From contig NZ_CP118615.1 of assembly GCF_028993575.1 (NCBI RefSeq), forward strand, positions 6,601,001-6,665,000: 64,000 nucleotides of DNA. Direction: 5' to 3'. Positions within the stretch are counted from its first letter, which is position 1, and each line of letters begins with the position of its first letter. The notes beneath the pieces were generated by a model that ran no database searches, was not told the origin of the DNA, and worked only from the letters and a program-made list of their open reading frames with translations. Source of the stretch: Micromonospora cathayae. GTDB lineage: Bacteria > Actinomycetota > Actinomycetes > Mycobacteriales > Micromonosporaceae. The position numbers were made by a program, and so were the translations under genes. Of this stretch, positions 36,088 to 44,599 are shown in pieces.

Positions 36088-37293
36088 GTGTCCAGGACGG
36101 TGAAGCGGGCGTTCAGGTACCGCTTCTACCCGAGCGATGCGCAGGCCGCCGAGCTTACCCGGACGTTCGGGTGTGTCCGGCTGGTCTACAACATGGCCTT
36201 GGCCGCCCGGACCGAGGCGTGGACGCTCCGTCAGGAACGGGTCACCTACGCCACCACATCGGCGATGCTGACCGCCTGGAAGAAGACCGAGGATCTGGCG
36301 TTCCTCAATGAGGTCTCTTCGGTTCCGTTGCAGCAAACGTTGCGACACCTGCAGGCCGCCTTCACCAACTTCTGGGCGAAACGCGCGAAGTACCCGACGT
36401 TCAAGAACAAGAAGAAGTCCCGCCGGTCGGCGGAGTACACCACAAGCGCCTTCCGCTACCGCGACGGTTACCTCACCCTCGCGAAGATGACCGAACCCCT
36501 CGACATCGTGTGGTCCCGGCCGCTGCCCCAGGATGCGACACCGTCCACGGTGACCGTGTCTCAGGACCCGGCCGGACGCTGGTTCGTGTCCCTGCTCTGC
36601 GACGACGTGATCGAACAGGTCTCCGCGTCGGGCATGGTCGGCGTGGACGCCGGACTCGACAGCCTGCTCACCCTCTCAACCGGCGAGAAGATCACCAACC
36701 CCCGGTACGAACGCCGGGACCGTGAGCGGCTGGTGCGCGCCCAGCGGAACCTGGCCCGCAAACAGGAAGGCTCCCACAACCGGACCAAAGCCCGCCTCGC
36801 GGTCGCCCGGGTGCACGCTCGCATCGTCGACCGTCGCCGTGACCATCTCCACAAACTGACCACTCGACTCGTTCGTGAGAATCAAACGATCGTGATCGAG
36901 GACCTGACCGTACGCGGCATGGTCGCCAACCACCGCCTGGCCCGCGCGATCAGCGACGCGGCGTGGCGGCAGTTCCGCACCATGCTCAAGTACAAAGCCC
37001 ACTGGTACGGCCGGAACCTTGTCGTCGTGGACCGCTGGTTCCCGTCGTCCAAGCTGTGCTCGGCCTGCGGGGCTCTCGCGGAGCGGGTACCTCTACACGT
37101 GCGGACGTGGACCTGCCGATGCGGGCACACCCACGACCGCGACGTCAACGCGGCCCGCAACCTTCTCGCGGAGGGGCTCTCCGTGACCGCCTGTGGAGAC
37201 GGCATAAGACCCCAACGGGCGCACGCCCGCACCGGGCAGCCGTCGACGAAGCAGGAACCCCCTGGGGTGACCCAGGGAACCCCTGTCCTTTAG
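36088..37293 (+). CDS. tnpB: TnpB, RNA-guided endonuclease of IS200/IS605 family
   Basis: A 401-residue TnpB (OrfB), ancestor class of Cas12 nucleases. It has the N-terminal helix-turn-helix/OrfB domain (residues 1-60, [18 protein letters not shown]), then the RuvC core: Asp in [14 protein letters not shown] (about 195), Glu in [11 protein letters not shown] (about 272), and Asp in [12 protein letters not shown] (about 351). The zinc finger between the last two is [12 protein letters not shown] and CRCGH, four cysteines present. All three catalytic acids are intact. Base use is less GC-extreme than its neighbours, consistent with transfer. Known relatives use a guide RNA made from the element's right end; here the 3' end of the gene and the following 25 bases fit that. 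Confidence 0.93.
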   Translation: MSRTVKRAFRYRFYPSDAQAAELTRTFGCVRLVYNMALAARTEAWTLRQERVTYATTSAMLTAWKKTEDLAFLNEVSSVPLQQTLRHLQAAFTNFWAKRAKYPTFKNKKKSRRSAEYTTSAFRYRDGYLTLAKMTEPLDIVWSRPLPQDATPSTVTVSQDPAGRWFVSLLCDDVIEQVSASGMVGVDAGLDSLLTLSTGEKITNPRYERRDRERLVRAQRNLARKQEGSHNRTKARLAVARVHARIVDRRRDHLHKLTTRLVRENQTIVIEDLTVRGMVANHRLARAISDAAWRQFRTMLKYKAHWYGRNLVVVDRWFPSSKLCSACGALAERVPLHVRTWTCRCGHTHDRDVNAARNLLAEGLSVTACGDGIRPQRAHARTGQPSTKQEPPGVTQGTPVL

Positions 37294-37320
37294 GGCGGGG
37301 AGGATTGTCAAGGGTGGGAA
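37180..37320 (+). ncRNA. Candidate TnpB guide (omega/re) RNA and right end
   Basis: By analogy with studied TnpB elements, the scaffold RNA should overlap the end of tnpB and finish at the right end. Seen here: a CCCTGGG/CCCAGGG stem (37260-37277), then CCCT/AGGG pairing around the stop codon (37281-37295), then GCGGGGAGGATTGTCAAG. The guide would be the adjoining flank. The extent is inferred. Confidence 0.4.
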
Positions 37321-37471
37321 CTTACCGAAGATCGTGCTGGTGGTTAGCATCGGCGGGACCCGCCAACACGACCGGCGGGACAGCCCGGTCAGCGGCGGGT
37401 AGGTTGCCGCCGTAGACCTCCACCGCCGGTACGCGATCAGCGGCCGGCCCGGCCCGCCCGGAGTAGCTTCA

Positions 37472-39043
37472 GTGACATCGCCCAGCACCACCCTGAGCCT
37501 GGTCGACACCGACCCCGCCGAGCTTGCCGTCGACGCCATCGTGATCGGCGTGCACAGTCAGACCGGAGAGCAGGACGCCACCAGCGGCCCCGCCGGGTCC
37601 CTGCTCCTGGGCAGCGGTGCGGAGAGCATCGCCGCGGCGTTCGACGGCAAGCTGACCGAGACGCTCGCGCTCCTCGGCGCGACCGGCGGCGCCGGTGAGG
37701 TGATCAAGCTCGCCACGCTGGGTACGATCACCGCCCCGCTCGTCGCCGCGGTCGGGCTCGGTCCCGAACCGACCGGTGCCGCTCCCGCGCCGGAGGTGCT
37801 GCGCCGCGCCGCCGGGGCGGTCGTCCGGGCGCTGGCCGGGGCCCGGCGGGTGGCGTTGAGCCTGCCGCTGCCCGACGACGCCGACGCGCCGGCCGCCCTG
37901 CGGGCGGTCGCCGAGGGCGCGCTGCTCGGCGGCTACCGGTTCGCCGGTTACAAGACCCGGCCGCAGCCGGCCCGGCGGGAGCCGGTGGCCGAGGTGCTGG
38001 TGGCGGTGCCGGACGCCGGGGACGCCGGCGCGCAGGCCGAGATCGTCCGGGCGCAGACGGTGGCCGGGGCGGTACGGCTCAGCCGGGACTGGGTGAACAC
38101 CGCACCGAACGAGCTGCGCCCGCCGGTGTTCGCCGACGCGGTGGCCGAGGCCGCGCGGGCGGCCGGGCTCGAGGTCGAGGTGCTCGACGAGGCGGCGCTG
38201 GCCGCCGGCGGGTACGGCGGCATCATCGCCGTCGGCCAGGGTTCGGAGGCCCCGCCGCGCCTGGTCAAGCTGACCTACACGCCGGAGGGCGGGGCGACCG
38301 GCAAGCGGGTCGCGCTGGTCGGCAAGGGCATCACCTTCGACACCGGCGGTATCTCCATCAAGCCGCCGCAGGGCATGTGGGAGATGAAGTCGGACATGGC
38401 CGGGGCGGCGGCGGTCGGCGCGGCGATGCTGGCCGTGGCGGCGCTCAAGCCGGCGGTGACGGTGAACGCGTACCTGCCGATGGCGGAGAACATGCCGTCG
38501 GGCACGTCGTACCGGCCGGGTGACGTGATCACCATGTTCGACGGCAAGCGGGTCGAGGTGCTCAACACCGACGCCGAGGGCCGGCTGATCCTGGCCGACG
38601 CGATGGCGCGGGCCTGCCAGGACGGCTGTGACTACCTGCTGGAGACCTCCACCCTGACCGGCGGTCAGGTGATCTCGCTGGGCAAGCGGGTCGCCGGGGT
38701 GATGGGTACGCCCGAGCTGTGCGAGCGGGTCCGGGCGGTCGGCGACAGCGTCGGCGAGCCGGCCTGGCCGATGCCGCTGCCGGACGACGTGCGCAAGGGC
38801 ATGGACTCCGACGTCGCCGACATCTCGCAGGTCAACGCGGGGATGGACCGGGCCGGCCACATGCTCCAGGGCGGCACGTTCCTGCGCGAGTTCGTCGCCG
38901 ACGAGGTGCCCTGGGCGCACATCGACATCGCCGGGCCGAGCTACCACTCGGGTGAGGCGACCGGCTACTGGACCAAGGGCGGCACCGGGGTCCCGGTGCG
39001 GACCCTCGTCCAGCTCGTCGAGGACATCGCCGCCGAGGGCTGA
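37472..39043 (+). CDS. pepA: Leucyl aminopeptidase (M17)
   Basis: Dinuclear-metal cytosolic aminopeptidase of family M17, removing N-terminal residues from peptides. The 523-residue product has an N-terminal macro-like domain and a C-terminal catalytic domain with VGKGITFDTGGISIKP (metal-binding Lys and Asp), KSDMAGAAAV and the family signature NTDAEGRLILADA. Start is the GTG at 37472, eight bases after GGAG. A weak TAGCTT also overlaps this region. M. tuberculosis pepB (Rv2213) occupies the same position. The gene is downstream of the TnpB element and convergent with the 109-residue gene. Confidence 0.94.
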   Translation: MTSPSTTLSLVDTDPAELAVDAIVIGVHSQTGEQDATSGPAGSLLLGSGAESIAAAFDGKLTETLALLGATGGAGEVIKLATLGTITAPLVAAVGLGPEPTGAAPAPEVLRRAAGAVVRALAGARRVALSLPLPDDADAPAALRAVAEGALLGGYRFAGYKTRPQPARREPVAEVLVAVPDAGDAGAQAEIVRAQTVAGAVRLSRDWVNTAPNELRPPVFADAVAEAARAAGLEVEVLDEAALAAGGYGGIIAVGQGSEAPPRLVKLTYTPEGGATGKRVALVGKGITFDTGGISIKPPQGMWEMKSDMAGAAAVGAAMLAVAALKPAVTVNAYLPMAENMPSGTSYRPGDVITMFDGKRVEVLNTDAEGRLILADAMARACQDGCDYLLETSTLTGGQVISLGKRVAGVMGTPELCERVRAVGDSVGEPAWPMPLPDDVRKGMDSDVADISQVNAGMDRAGHMLQGGTFLREFVADEVPWAHIDIAGPSYHSGEATGYWTKGGTGVPVRTLVQLVEDIAAEG

Positions 39044-39055
39044 GGTGTCAGGAAG

Positions 39056-39093
39056 GGCCCCTGCTGACGCTGCGCGCGTCCAGCGGGGGCCCG
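39056..39093. terminator. Imperfect GC hairpin between convergent genes
   Basis: GGGCCCCTGCTGACGC (39056-39071) pairs with GCGTCCAGCGGGGGCCC (39077-39093) with one mismatch and one bulge. It stands 13 bases after the aminopeptidase stop. Confidence 0.65.
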
Positions 39094-39128
39094 CCCGGTA
39101 CCGGCGCGGGCACCGGCAGACGTGGATC

Positions 39129-39458
39129 TCAGTACAGCTCGGGGCGGCGCTTGCGGCGCTCGTTGAAGTCGCGCATCCGCTGCGGGTACCCGACCAGCCG
39201 CACGTCGTAGATCGGGATGGCGAGCCGGTGGGCGAACCGGCGGGCGTTCTCCGGCGAGTCGATACGCCGGCGGGTCCACTCGCCGTCGTCGGCGATCAGG
39301 ATGACCGTGGTCTCGGTGACGGTGGTCTGCGGTTCGATGAACGCCTCGACGCCCGGCCGGGTGCGGACGAAGTTCTCCAGATGCTCCAGATCGGCACGGT
39401 TGGCGGGGCGTCCGGGGGACGCGCCGCCACTGGTCTTACGTCGTCGGAACAGGGCCAC
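39129..39458 (-). CDS. Conserved-looking hypothetical protein, 109 residues
   Basis: I do not recognise a named family. The product starts VALFRRRKTSGGASPGRPANRA (first 20 shown: VALFRRRKTSGGASPGRPAN), then a compact alpha/beta core: DLEHLENFVRTRPGVEAFIE, ETTVILIADDGEWTRRRI, ENARRFAHRLAIPIYDVRLV, and a basic tail RDFNERRKRRPELY. No signal peptide or membrane segment is present. The start is the GTG at 39456-39458 after GGAGGGG; the frame is open further upstream but lacks support. It is divergent from lpdA and convergent with the aminopeptidase gene. The basic ends suggest nucleic-acid or ribosome contact, as a guess only. Confidence 0.75.
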   Translation of the reverse strand: MALFRRRKTSGGASPGRPANRADLEHLENFVRTRPGVEAFIEPQTTVTETTVILIADDGEWTRRRIDSPENARRFAHRLAIPIYDVRLVGYPQRMRDFNERRKRRPELY

Positions 39459-39633
39459 CGGCCATCCCCTCCACCTGCCGTCTCGAGAAGGCACCGCCAA
39501 GAGTACGTGTCCTCGACGTGTCATTGAGCACCTCACTACGCGCTCTGATCCGGCAAGTGACAAGATGACCGAGGCGAGTATGCCCGTTTCCTGGCATGAC
39601 CCTCGTAGCAGCGACGCGACCTGGGAGTTGAGT

Positions 39634-41025
39634 GTGAGCGAGCCGAACGACGCGACCTTCGACGTTGTCATCCTCGGAGGAGGCAGCGGCGGCTACGCGG
39701 CAGCGCTGCGCGCCGCCCAACTCGACCTGTCGGTCGCGCTGATCGAGAAGGGCAAGCTGGGCGGGACGTGCCTGCACAACGGCTGCATTCCGACCAAGGC
39801 CCTGCTGCACGCGGCGGAGATCGCCGACAACACCCGCGAGTCGGAGCAGTTCGGGGTCAAGGCCGAGCTGGTCGGCATCGACATGGCCGGGGTCAACTCG
39901 TACAAGGACGGCGTGGTCTCCCGCCTGTACAAGGGCCTCCAGGGCCTGGTGGGCGGCGCGAAGAACATCACCTTCGTCGCGGCCGCCGGCAAACTGGTCG
40001 GCCCGAACGTGGTCGAGGCCGACGGCAAGCGGTACACCGGCCGTAACGTGATCCTGGCGACCGGCTCGTACGCGCGTAGCCTGCCCGGCCTGGAGGTCGA
40101 CGGCGAGCGGGTCATCACCAGCGACCACGCGCTCACCCTGGACCGGGTGCCGCAGTCGGCGATCGTGCTCGGCGGCGGCGTGATCGGCGTCGAGTTCGCC
40201 AGCGTGTGGAAGTCCTTCGGGGTGGACGTGACCATCATCGAGGCGCTGCCCCGGCTGGTCGCCGCCGAGGACGAGGAGTCGTCGAAGGCCCTGGAGCGGG
40301 CGTTCCGCAAGCGGAAGATCAACTTCAAGGTGGGCAAGCCGTTCGAGAAGGTCGAGAAGACCGAGAACGGCGTGAAGGTCACCATCGCCGGCGGCGAGAC
40401 CGTCGAGGCCGAGCTGCTGCTGGTCGCCGTCGGTCGTGGCCCGGTCACCGCCGACCTCGGGTACGAGGAGCAGGGCGTCAGGCTCGACCGGGGGTACGTG
40501 CTGACCGACGAGCGGCTGCGCACCGGCGTGCCGAACCTCTACGCGGTCGGTGACATCGTGCCCGGTCTCCAGCTCGCCCACCGCGGCTTCCAGCAGGGCA
40601 TCTTCGTCGCCGAGGAGATCGCCGGCCGGAACCCGGCGGTCATCGACGAGGCCGGCATCCCGCGGGTCACCTACTCCGACCCGGAGCTGGCGTCGGTCGG
40701 CCTCACCGAGGCCAAGGCCAAGGAGAAGTACGGCGCCGACAAGGTCAAGACGTACAACTACAACCTGGGTGGCAACGGCAAGAGCCAGATCCTCAAGACG
40801 ACCGGCTTCGTCAAGCTGGTCCGGGTCGAGGACGGTCCGGTGGTCGGCGTGCACATGGTCGGCGCCCGGGTCGGTGAACTGATCGGCGAGGCTCAGCTCA
40901 TCTACAACTGGGAGGCGTACCCGGCCGAGGTGGCGCAGCTCGTGCACGCCCACCCGACGCAGAACGAGGCGCTCGGCGAGGCGCACCTCGCCCTGGCCGG
41001 CAAGCCGCTGCACGCACACGCCTGA
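39634..41025 (+). CDS. lpdA: Dihydrolipoyl dehydrogenase (E3)
   Basis: FAD-dependent E3 subunit that reoxidises dihydrolipoyl groups with NAD. The 463-residue product has the FAD motif VVILGGGSGGYAAALRAAQL cut to 20, the redox disulfide GGTCLHNGCIPTKALLH, NAD motif IVLGGGVIGVEFASVW, FAD motif NLYAVGDI and the catalytic His-Glu dyad HAHPTQNEALGEAH. Start is the GTG at 39634, six bases after GGGAG. The next gene, 72 bases downstream, encodes the E2 acyltransferase with two lipoyl domains, so the two form an operon for a 2-oxoacid dehydrogenase complex. The E1 gene is elsewhere. Confidence 0.95.
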   Translation: MSEPNDATFDVVILGGGSGGYAAALRAAQLDLSVALIEKGKLGGTCLHNGCIPTKALLHAAEIADNTRESEQFGVKAELVGIDMAGVNSYKDGVVSRLYKGLQGLVGGAKNITFVAAAGKLVGPNVVEADGKRYTGRNVILATGSYARSLPGLEVDGERVITSDHALTLDRVPQSAIVLGGGVIGVEFASVWKSFGVDVTIIEALPRLVAAEDEESSKALERAFRKRKINFKVGKPFEKVEKTENGVKVTIAGGETVEAELLLVAVGRGPVTADLGYEEQGVRLDRGYVLTDERLRTGVPNLYAVGDIVPGLQLAHRGFQQGIFVAEEIAGRNPAVIDEAGIPRVTYSDPELASVGLTEAKAKEKYGADKVKTYNYNLGGNGKSQILKTTGFVKLVRVEDGPVVGVHMVGARVGELIGEAQLIYNWEAYPAEVAQLVHAHPTQNEALGEAHLALAGKPLHAHA

Positions 41026-41097
41026 TCACACCCAATCCGCGACGTCCGGCGGCAAGCGGGCGAGGATCCGCACCAGGCCACGAAGGAGTCTTAGAAG

Positions 41098-42960
41098 ATG
41101 CCGGTATCGGTCACCATGCCCCGGCTCGGCGAGAGCGTCACCGAGGGCACCGTCACGCGCTGGCTCAAGCAGGAGGGCGACACCGTCGAGGTCGACGAGC
41201 CGCTGCTCGAGGTGTCGACCGACAAGGTCGACACCGAGATCCCGTCCCCGGCGGCGGGTGTGCTGAGCCGGATCGTGGTGGGCGAGGACGAGACCGCCGA
41301 GGTCGGCAGCGAGCTGGCGGTGATCGCCGGTGAGGGCGAGGAGACCGGCGGCGGCGCACCCGCGCAGCAGCAGGAGGCTCCGGCCGAGGAGGCCGAGCCC
41401 GCCGCCGAGCCGACCGCCGCCGCCGAGGGCACCGGTGCGGAGCCGGAGCAGCCGAAGGCGGAGGCCGCGCCGGCCGCCGAGGAGCCGAAGGCCGCGCCGT
41501 CGGGCGAGGGCACCCCGGTGACGCTGCCGGCACTCGGCGAGAGCGTCACCGAGGGTACGGTCACCCGCTGGCTCAAGCAGGTCGGCGACACCGTCGAGGT
41601 GGACGAGCCGCTGCTGGAGGTCTCCACCGACAAGGTCGACACCGAGATCCCGTCCCCGGTCGCCGGCACCCTGCTGGAGATCAAGGTCGCCGAGGACGAG
41701 ACCGCCCCGGTCGGCGCGACCCTGGCCGTGGTCGGCGCGGCCGGTGCCGCCCCCGCCGAGGCCAAGCCGGAGCCGAAGGCCGAGGAGCCCAAGGCCGAGG
41801 CGAAGCCGGAGCCGAAGGCGGAGGAGCCGGCCGCCAAGCCGGAGCCGAAGCAGGAGGCGAAGGCCGAGGAGCCCACCCCGGGCATGTCGTACAACGAGCC
41901 GGCCGCGGAGGCCGAGACCGCCGCCCAGCCGGCGCAGGCCGAGCAGAAGTCGGCGCCGGCCGCTCCCACGCCGACCCCGCAGCGGCCGTCCGCCCCGGCG
42001 GCCGGTGGCGGCGAGGAGGCCGCCGGGTACGTCACCCCGCTGGTCCGCAAGCTCGCCAGCGAGCACGGCGTGGACCTGGCCGCGATCAAGGGCACCGGGG
42101 TCGGTGGCCGGATCCGCAAGCAGGACGTGCTGGACGCCGCCGAGAAGGCGAAGGCCGCCAAGGCCCAGCCGGCTCCGGCCGCAGCCGCCCCGGCCGCTCC
42201 CGCCGCCGAGGCCAAGCCGAAGCCGCAGCCGAGCGCCAAGCGCGGCAGCACCGAGAAGCTGCCCCGGATCCGCGCGGTCATCGCCAAGCGGATGCAGGAG
42301 TCGCTGCACGAGATGGCGCAGCTGACCACGGTGGTCGAGGTGGACGTCACCAAGGTCGCGAAGCTGCGGGCGCGGGCCAAGGACGCCTTCCTGGCCCGGC
42401 ACGGCGTGAAGCTGTCCTTCCTGCCGTTCTTCGCCCTCGCGGCCGTCGAGGCGCTCCAGGCGTACCCGATCGTCAACGCCAGCATGGACCTCGACGCCGG
42501 TACGATCACGTACCCGAAGTCGGAGAACCTGGGCATCGCGGTGGACACCGAGCGGGGCCTGATGGTGCCGGTCATCCACGACGCCGGTGACCTGAACCTG
42601 GGTGGCGTCGCCAAGCGGATCGCCGACCTGGCCGAGCGGACCCGGACCAACAAGATCAACCCGGACGAGATCGCCGGGGCGACCTTCACCCTGACCAACA
42701 CCGGCAGCCGGGGCGCGCTGTTCGACACCCCGATCGTGCCGTCGCCGCAGTCGGCGATGCTCGGTACCGGTGCGGTCGTCAAGCGTCCGGTCGTGGTCAA
42801 CGACCCGGAGCTGGGCGAGGTGATCGCGGTCCGGTCGATGGTCTACCTGGCCCTGTCGTACGACCACCGGCTGATCGACGGCGCGGACGCGGCCCGCTTC
42901 CTGGTCGCGGTCAAGGAGCGCCTGGAGGCCGGCAACTTCGAGGCCGAGCTGGGTCTCTGA
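41098..42960 (+). CDS. E2 acyltransferase of 2-oxoacid dehydrogenase complex, two lipoyl domains (DlaT/SucB)
   Basis: Dihydrolipoamide acyltransferase, 620 residues. Two nearly identical lipoyl domains lie at about 2-77 and 138-213, with lipoylated lysines 43 and 179 in [14 protein letters not shown]. They are joined by Ala/Pro/Glu/Lys-rich linkers ([14 protein letters not shown] repeats). The E3-binding domain is at about 310-347 ([20 protein letters not shown]), and the catalytic domain has [17 protein letters not shown] with the His-Asp pair. In M. tuberculosis the corresponding protein, first named SucB, is DlaT and serves pyruvate dehydrogenase, so I leave the symbol open. lipA and lipB downstream provide its lipoyl groups. 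AAGGAG precedes the ATG. Confidence 0.94.
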   Translation: MPVSVTMPRLGESVTEGTVTRWLKQEGDTVEVDEPLLEVSTDKVDTEIPSPAAGVLSRIVVGEDETAEVGSELAVIAGEGEETGGGAPAQQQEAPAEEAEPAAEPTAAAEGTGAEPEQPKAEAAPAAEEPKAAPSGEGTPVTLPALGESVTEGTVTRWLKQVGDTVEVDEPLLEVSTDKVDTEIPSPVAGTLLEIKVAEDETAPVGATLAVVGAAGAAPAEAKPEPKAEEPKAEAKPEPKAEEPAAKPEPKQEAKAEEPTPGMSYNEPAAEAETAAQPAQAEQKSAPAAPTPTPQRPSAPAAGGGEEAAGYVTPLVRKLASEHGVDLAAIKGTGVGGRIRKQDVLDAAEKAKAAKAQPAPAAAAPAAPAAEAKPKPQPSAKRGSTEKLPRIRAVIAKRMQESLHEMAQLTTVVEVDVTKVAKLRARAKDAFLARHGVKLSFLPFFALAAVEALQAYPIVNASMDLDAGTITYPKSENLGIAVDTERGLMVPVIHDAGDLNLGGVAKRIADLAERTRTNKINPDEIAGATFTLTNTGSRGALFDTPIVPSPQSAMLGTGAVVKRPVVVNDPELGEVIAVRSMVYLALSYDHRLIDGADAARFLVAVKERLEAGNFEAELGL

Positions 42961-42977
42961 CCTGTAGCGCACGTCGA

Positions 42978-43006
42978 AGGGGCACCCCGCCGAGCGGGGT
43001 GCCCCT
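42978..43006 (+). terminator. Hairpin terminator after the E2 gene
   Basis: Thirteen-base perfect stem (42978-42990 with 42994-43006), loop CGA, 17 bases after the stop codon. Confidence 0.8.
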
Positions 43007-43093
43007 CCGCTGTCCCGTCTGCTCGCACGCCGCACGCCGCACGCCACCCGCCGCCCGCCGCCCGACACAATGTGCGGCATCTTGGCGTCTCGG

Positions 43094-43127
43094 CACGAGA
43101 TGACGGCCCGGGATGCCGCATCTCGTG
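43094..43127. repeat. Inverted repeat CACGAGATG / CATCTCGTG
   Basis: Nine-base perfect arms at 43094-43102 and 43119-43127, separated by 16 bases, in the 334-base gap between the E2 gene and the ABM-domain gene. That gap also holds the E2 terminator, a run of GCACGCC/GCCCGCC repeats (43026-43063) and a TAGGGT -10 at 43227. Confidence 0.45.
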
Positions 43128-43294
43128 TTGATCATTCGCCCCATCGGGATTCTTCCCTGCCATGAACGGCGATCCAGTGCGGCTGGAGGACGGCTGGAGA
43201 CGTCGGCCAGGGCGGCAGAGCACCGGCTAGGGTGTCATCAGCGTTGCCGGGCGTCCCGGTCCGAACGACATCCCCGGCCAGACAGGACGCACCC

Positions 43295-43639
43295 ATGTCG
43301 ACCACCCCGCAGACCGTCATCGACACCGGCGCCGACCTGGTCACGTTGATCAACGTGTTCACGGTGGCCCCGGAACGCCAGGCCGCGCTGGTCGCGGCAC
43401 TCGACCGTACGACCAGGGAGTTCTTCGCCACCGTGCCGGGCTTCCGGTCGGCGAACGTGCACGCCAGCCAGGACGGCACCCGGGTGGTGAACTACGCCCA
43501 GTGGGCCAGCGCCGCACACTTCCAGGCCATGCTCCGGATGCCGGAGGCCCGCCCGCACCTGGCCGCCATCGGCGCGCTGGTCGAGGCCAGCGACCCGAAG
43601 CTGTACGAGGTCACCAGCGTCCACCGCCCCGCGCGTTGA
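43295..43639 (+). CDS. Antibiotic biosynthesis monooxygenase (ABM) domain protein
   Basis: A 114-residue protein with one ABM-type ferredoxin-like domain: TLINVFTVAPERQAALVAAL, TTREFFATVPGFRSANVHAS, GTRVVNYAQWASAAHFQAML. Such proteins act as cofactor-free oxygenases or in quinone/haem metabolism; despite the name most are not linked to antibiotics. Start is the ATG at 43295; TAGGGT at 43227-43232 may be its -10. It is convergent with the GntR gene, three bases apart. The substrate is unknown. Confidence 0.85.
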   Translation: MSTTPQTVIDTGADLVTLINVFTVAPERQAALVAALDRTTREFFATVPGFRSANVHASQDGTRVVNYAQWASAAHFQAMLRMPEARPHLAAIGALVEASDPKLYEVTSVHRPAR

Positions 43640-43642
43640 CCG

Positions 43643-43879
43643 TTACGTCGACCCGGTCGGCGGGTTGTCGGTGACGAACACCCCGAGCCCGTGCACGCCC
43701 TCGACGAGCCCCTGGGTCTGAAGCACGAGGATGGCCTGACGCACGACACCGGCCGACACACCGTGCTCCTGCCGGAGCTGAGCGGTGGACGGCAGCTTGT
43801 CGCCGGGGGCGAGTTCTCCGGACGCGATCTGCCCACGGATAAGTTCCGCGAGCTGCGCCCACTTGGGCTTGGCGGGCAT
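43643..43879 (-). CDS. Minimal GntR-family regulator (winged HTH only)
   Basis: A 78-residue protein consisting of just the GntR winged helix-turn-helix: QLAELIRGQIASGELAPGDK, LPSTAQLRQEHGVSAGVVRQ, AILVLQTQGLVEGVHGLG. No effector domain follows, as in the short regulators found next to actinomycete mobile elements and in many Micromonospora small clusters. ATG at 43877-43879 follows GGGAG. It is divergent from two small Cys-bearing genes, and the shared gap has a perfect 10+10 palindrome (43951-43976) that would suit it as an operator. Autoregulation is likely but inferred. Confidence 0.9.
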   Translation of the reverse strand: MPAKPKWAQLAELIRGQIASGELAPGDKLPSTAQLRQEHGVSAGVVRQAILVLQTQGLVEGVHGLGVFVTDNPPTGST

Positions 43880-43950
43880 GGTGACTCCCTGGTCTGCACC
43901 GCCATTTGATCACAACAAACTTTGCGAGACAAGTACGAGGTAGTCCGTTG

Positions 43951-43976
43951 ACTTTGTCAGTCTAGTCTGACAAAGT
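43951..43976. promoter_or_regulatory. Palindromic operator candidate for the GntR protein
   Basis: ACTTTGTCAG (43951-43960) and CTGACAAAGT (43967-43976) are perfect inverted arms around TCTAGT. The centre gives TAGTCT on the plus strand and TAGACT on the minus strand, both good -10 elements, so a bound regulator would cover divergent promoters. Confidence 0.7.
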
Positions 43977-44100
43977 TCGTGGCGGCTGGCTCCCTGGTCT
44001 GCAAACCCGGAGCCGGTCGTCCTGCAGGACGCGCCCGGCCGGTCGACCTCCCCCGTGGACCGGCCGGGTGCCCCGCCGCCCCCCGTACCGGGAGGAACCG

Positions 44101-44283
44101 ATGCCGCCGTCCCGACCACCTGAACCCGTACCGCTGGCTCCCCGGCACCGGCCGACCTGGCGTGGCTGGCGGCGCTGGTGTTCCTGCGGCCTGCGCTGGG
44201 CCACCTGCCCGGACCGCCGGCTCCCGGTCCGCACCGAGCCGCCGGCCCGCGCACCCCGGCCCCGTAACGGCGGTCACTGGTGA
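44101..44283 (+). CDS. Small Trp/Cys-containing protein of the GntR module
   Basis: A 60-residue protein of unknown function: a Pro-rich start (MPPSRPPEPVPLAPRHRP), then WRGWRRWCSCGLRWATCPDR, with three cysteines in a C-x-C-x6-C arrangement, then a basic tail. It has a very strong ribosome site, GGGAGG five bases before the ATG. The next gene begins inside its stop codon (GTGA). The cluster of Trp, Arg and Cys suggests a small metal- or nucleic-acid-binding element. I believe similar pairs sit beside short GntR genes in other Micromonospora, but cannot check. Confidence 0.72.
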   Translation: MPPSRPPEPVPLAPRHRPTWRGWRRWCSCGLRWATCPDRRLPVRTEPPARAPRPRNGGHW

Positions 44284-44561
44284 CACCGACCCGACCGCAC
44301 ACTCCGGTACGCCCGATCTGGCTCTGCCGGGCCTGCGCCCGACCGTGGCCGTGCGGGACCGCCCGCCTCACCCTGAACCGCGAGTACGCCGACGACCGGA
44401 TCGGCCTGTGCCTGTACCTGTCGAGTCAGCTCCACCAGGCGGTGGCCGACCTCTACCGGCTCAACCCGGACCGGGCGCCCGAGCCGCCGCAGCTCTTCGC
44501 CCGCTTCCTCGGCTGGGCCCGGCTCCGCCCGACGGTCAGCGCCGACCGGGAACCCGACTGA
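44280..44561 (+). CDS. Second small Cys-bearing protein of the GntR module
   Basis: A 93-residue protein beginning VTPTRPHTPVRPIWLCRACA (GTG start), with CRACARPWPCG (C-x2-C-x5-C) near the N-terminus and a helical remainder (LTLNREYADDRIGLCLYLSS, QLHQAVADLYRLN, PPQLFARFLGWARLRP). The start overlaps the previous stop by four bases. Homologues of this type have sometimes been labelled flavin reductase in automated annotation, but no flavin-binding motif is visible here, so I treat the function as unknown. A zinc-stabilised N-terminus is plausible. Confidence 0.75.
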   Translation: MTPTRPHTPVRPIWLCRACARPWPCGTARLTLNREYADDRIGLCLYLSSQLHQAVADLYRLNPDRAPEPPQLFARFLGWARLRPTVSADREPD

Positions 44562-44599
44562 CCTGCATCCGCCGACCCGGTTCTGGGCAAAGATAGGGC

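Larger units (their letters stand above)
36050..37315 (+). mobile_element. IS200/IS605-type element carrying only tnpB
   Basis: The element comprises an intact tnpB and a right end with the typical CCTTTAGGGCGGGGAGGA sequence after it (37287-37304). No tnpA-type Y1 transposase is present. The left boundary is a guess just upstream of the tnpB promoter; the right one is placed near TTGTCAAG. It lies between gcvT and the leucyl aminopeptidase gene, otherwise close in the conserved block. Confidence 0.65.

Noticed and set aside
37469..38947. Minus-strand 492-codon open frame opposite the leucyl aminopeptidase
   Set aside because: Shadow of the aminopeptidase, with no recognisable motif.
44280..44561. 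Flavin reductase identity for the second small GntR-module protein
   Set aside because: It is only 93 residues and has no flavin-binding motif; the name would rest on inherited annotation.
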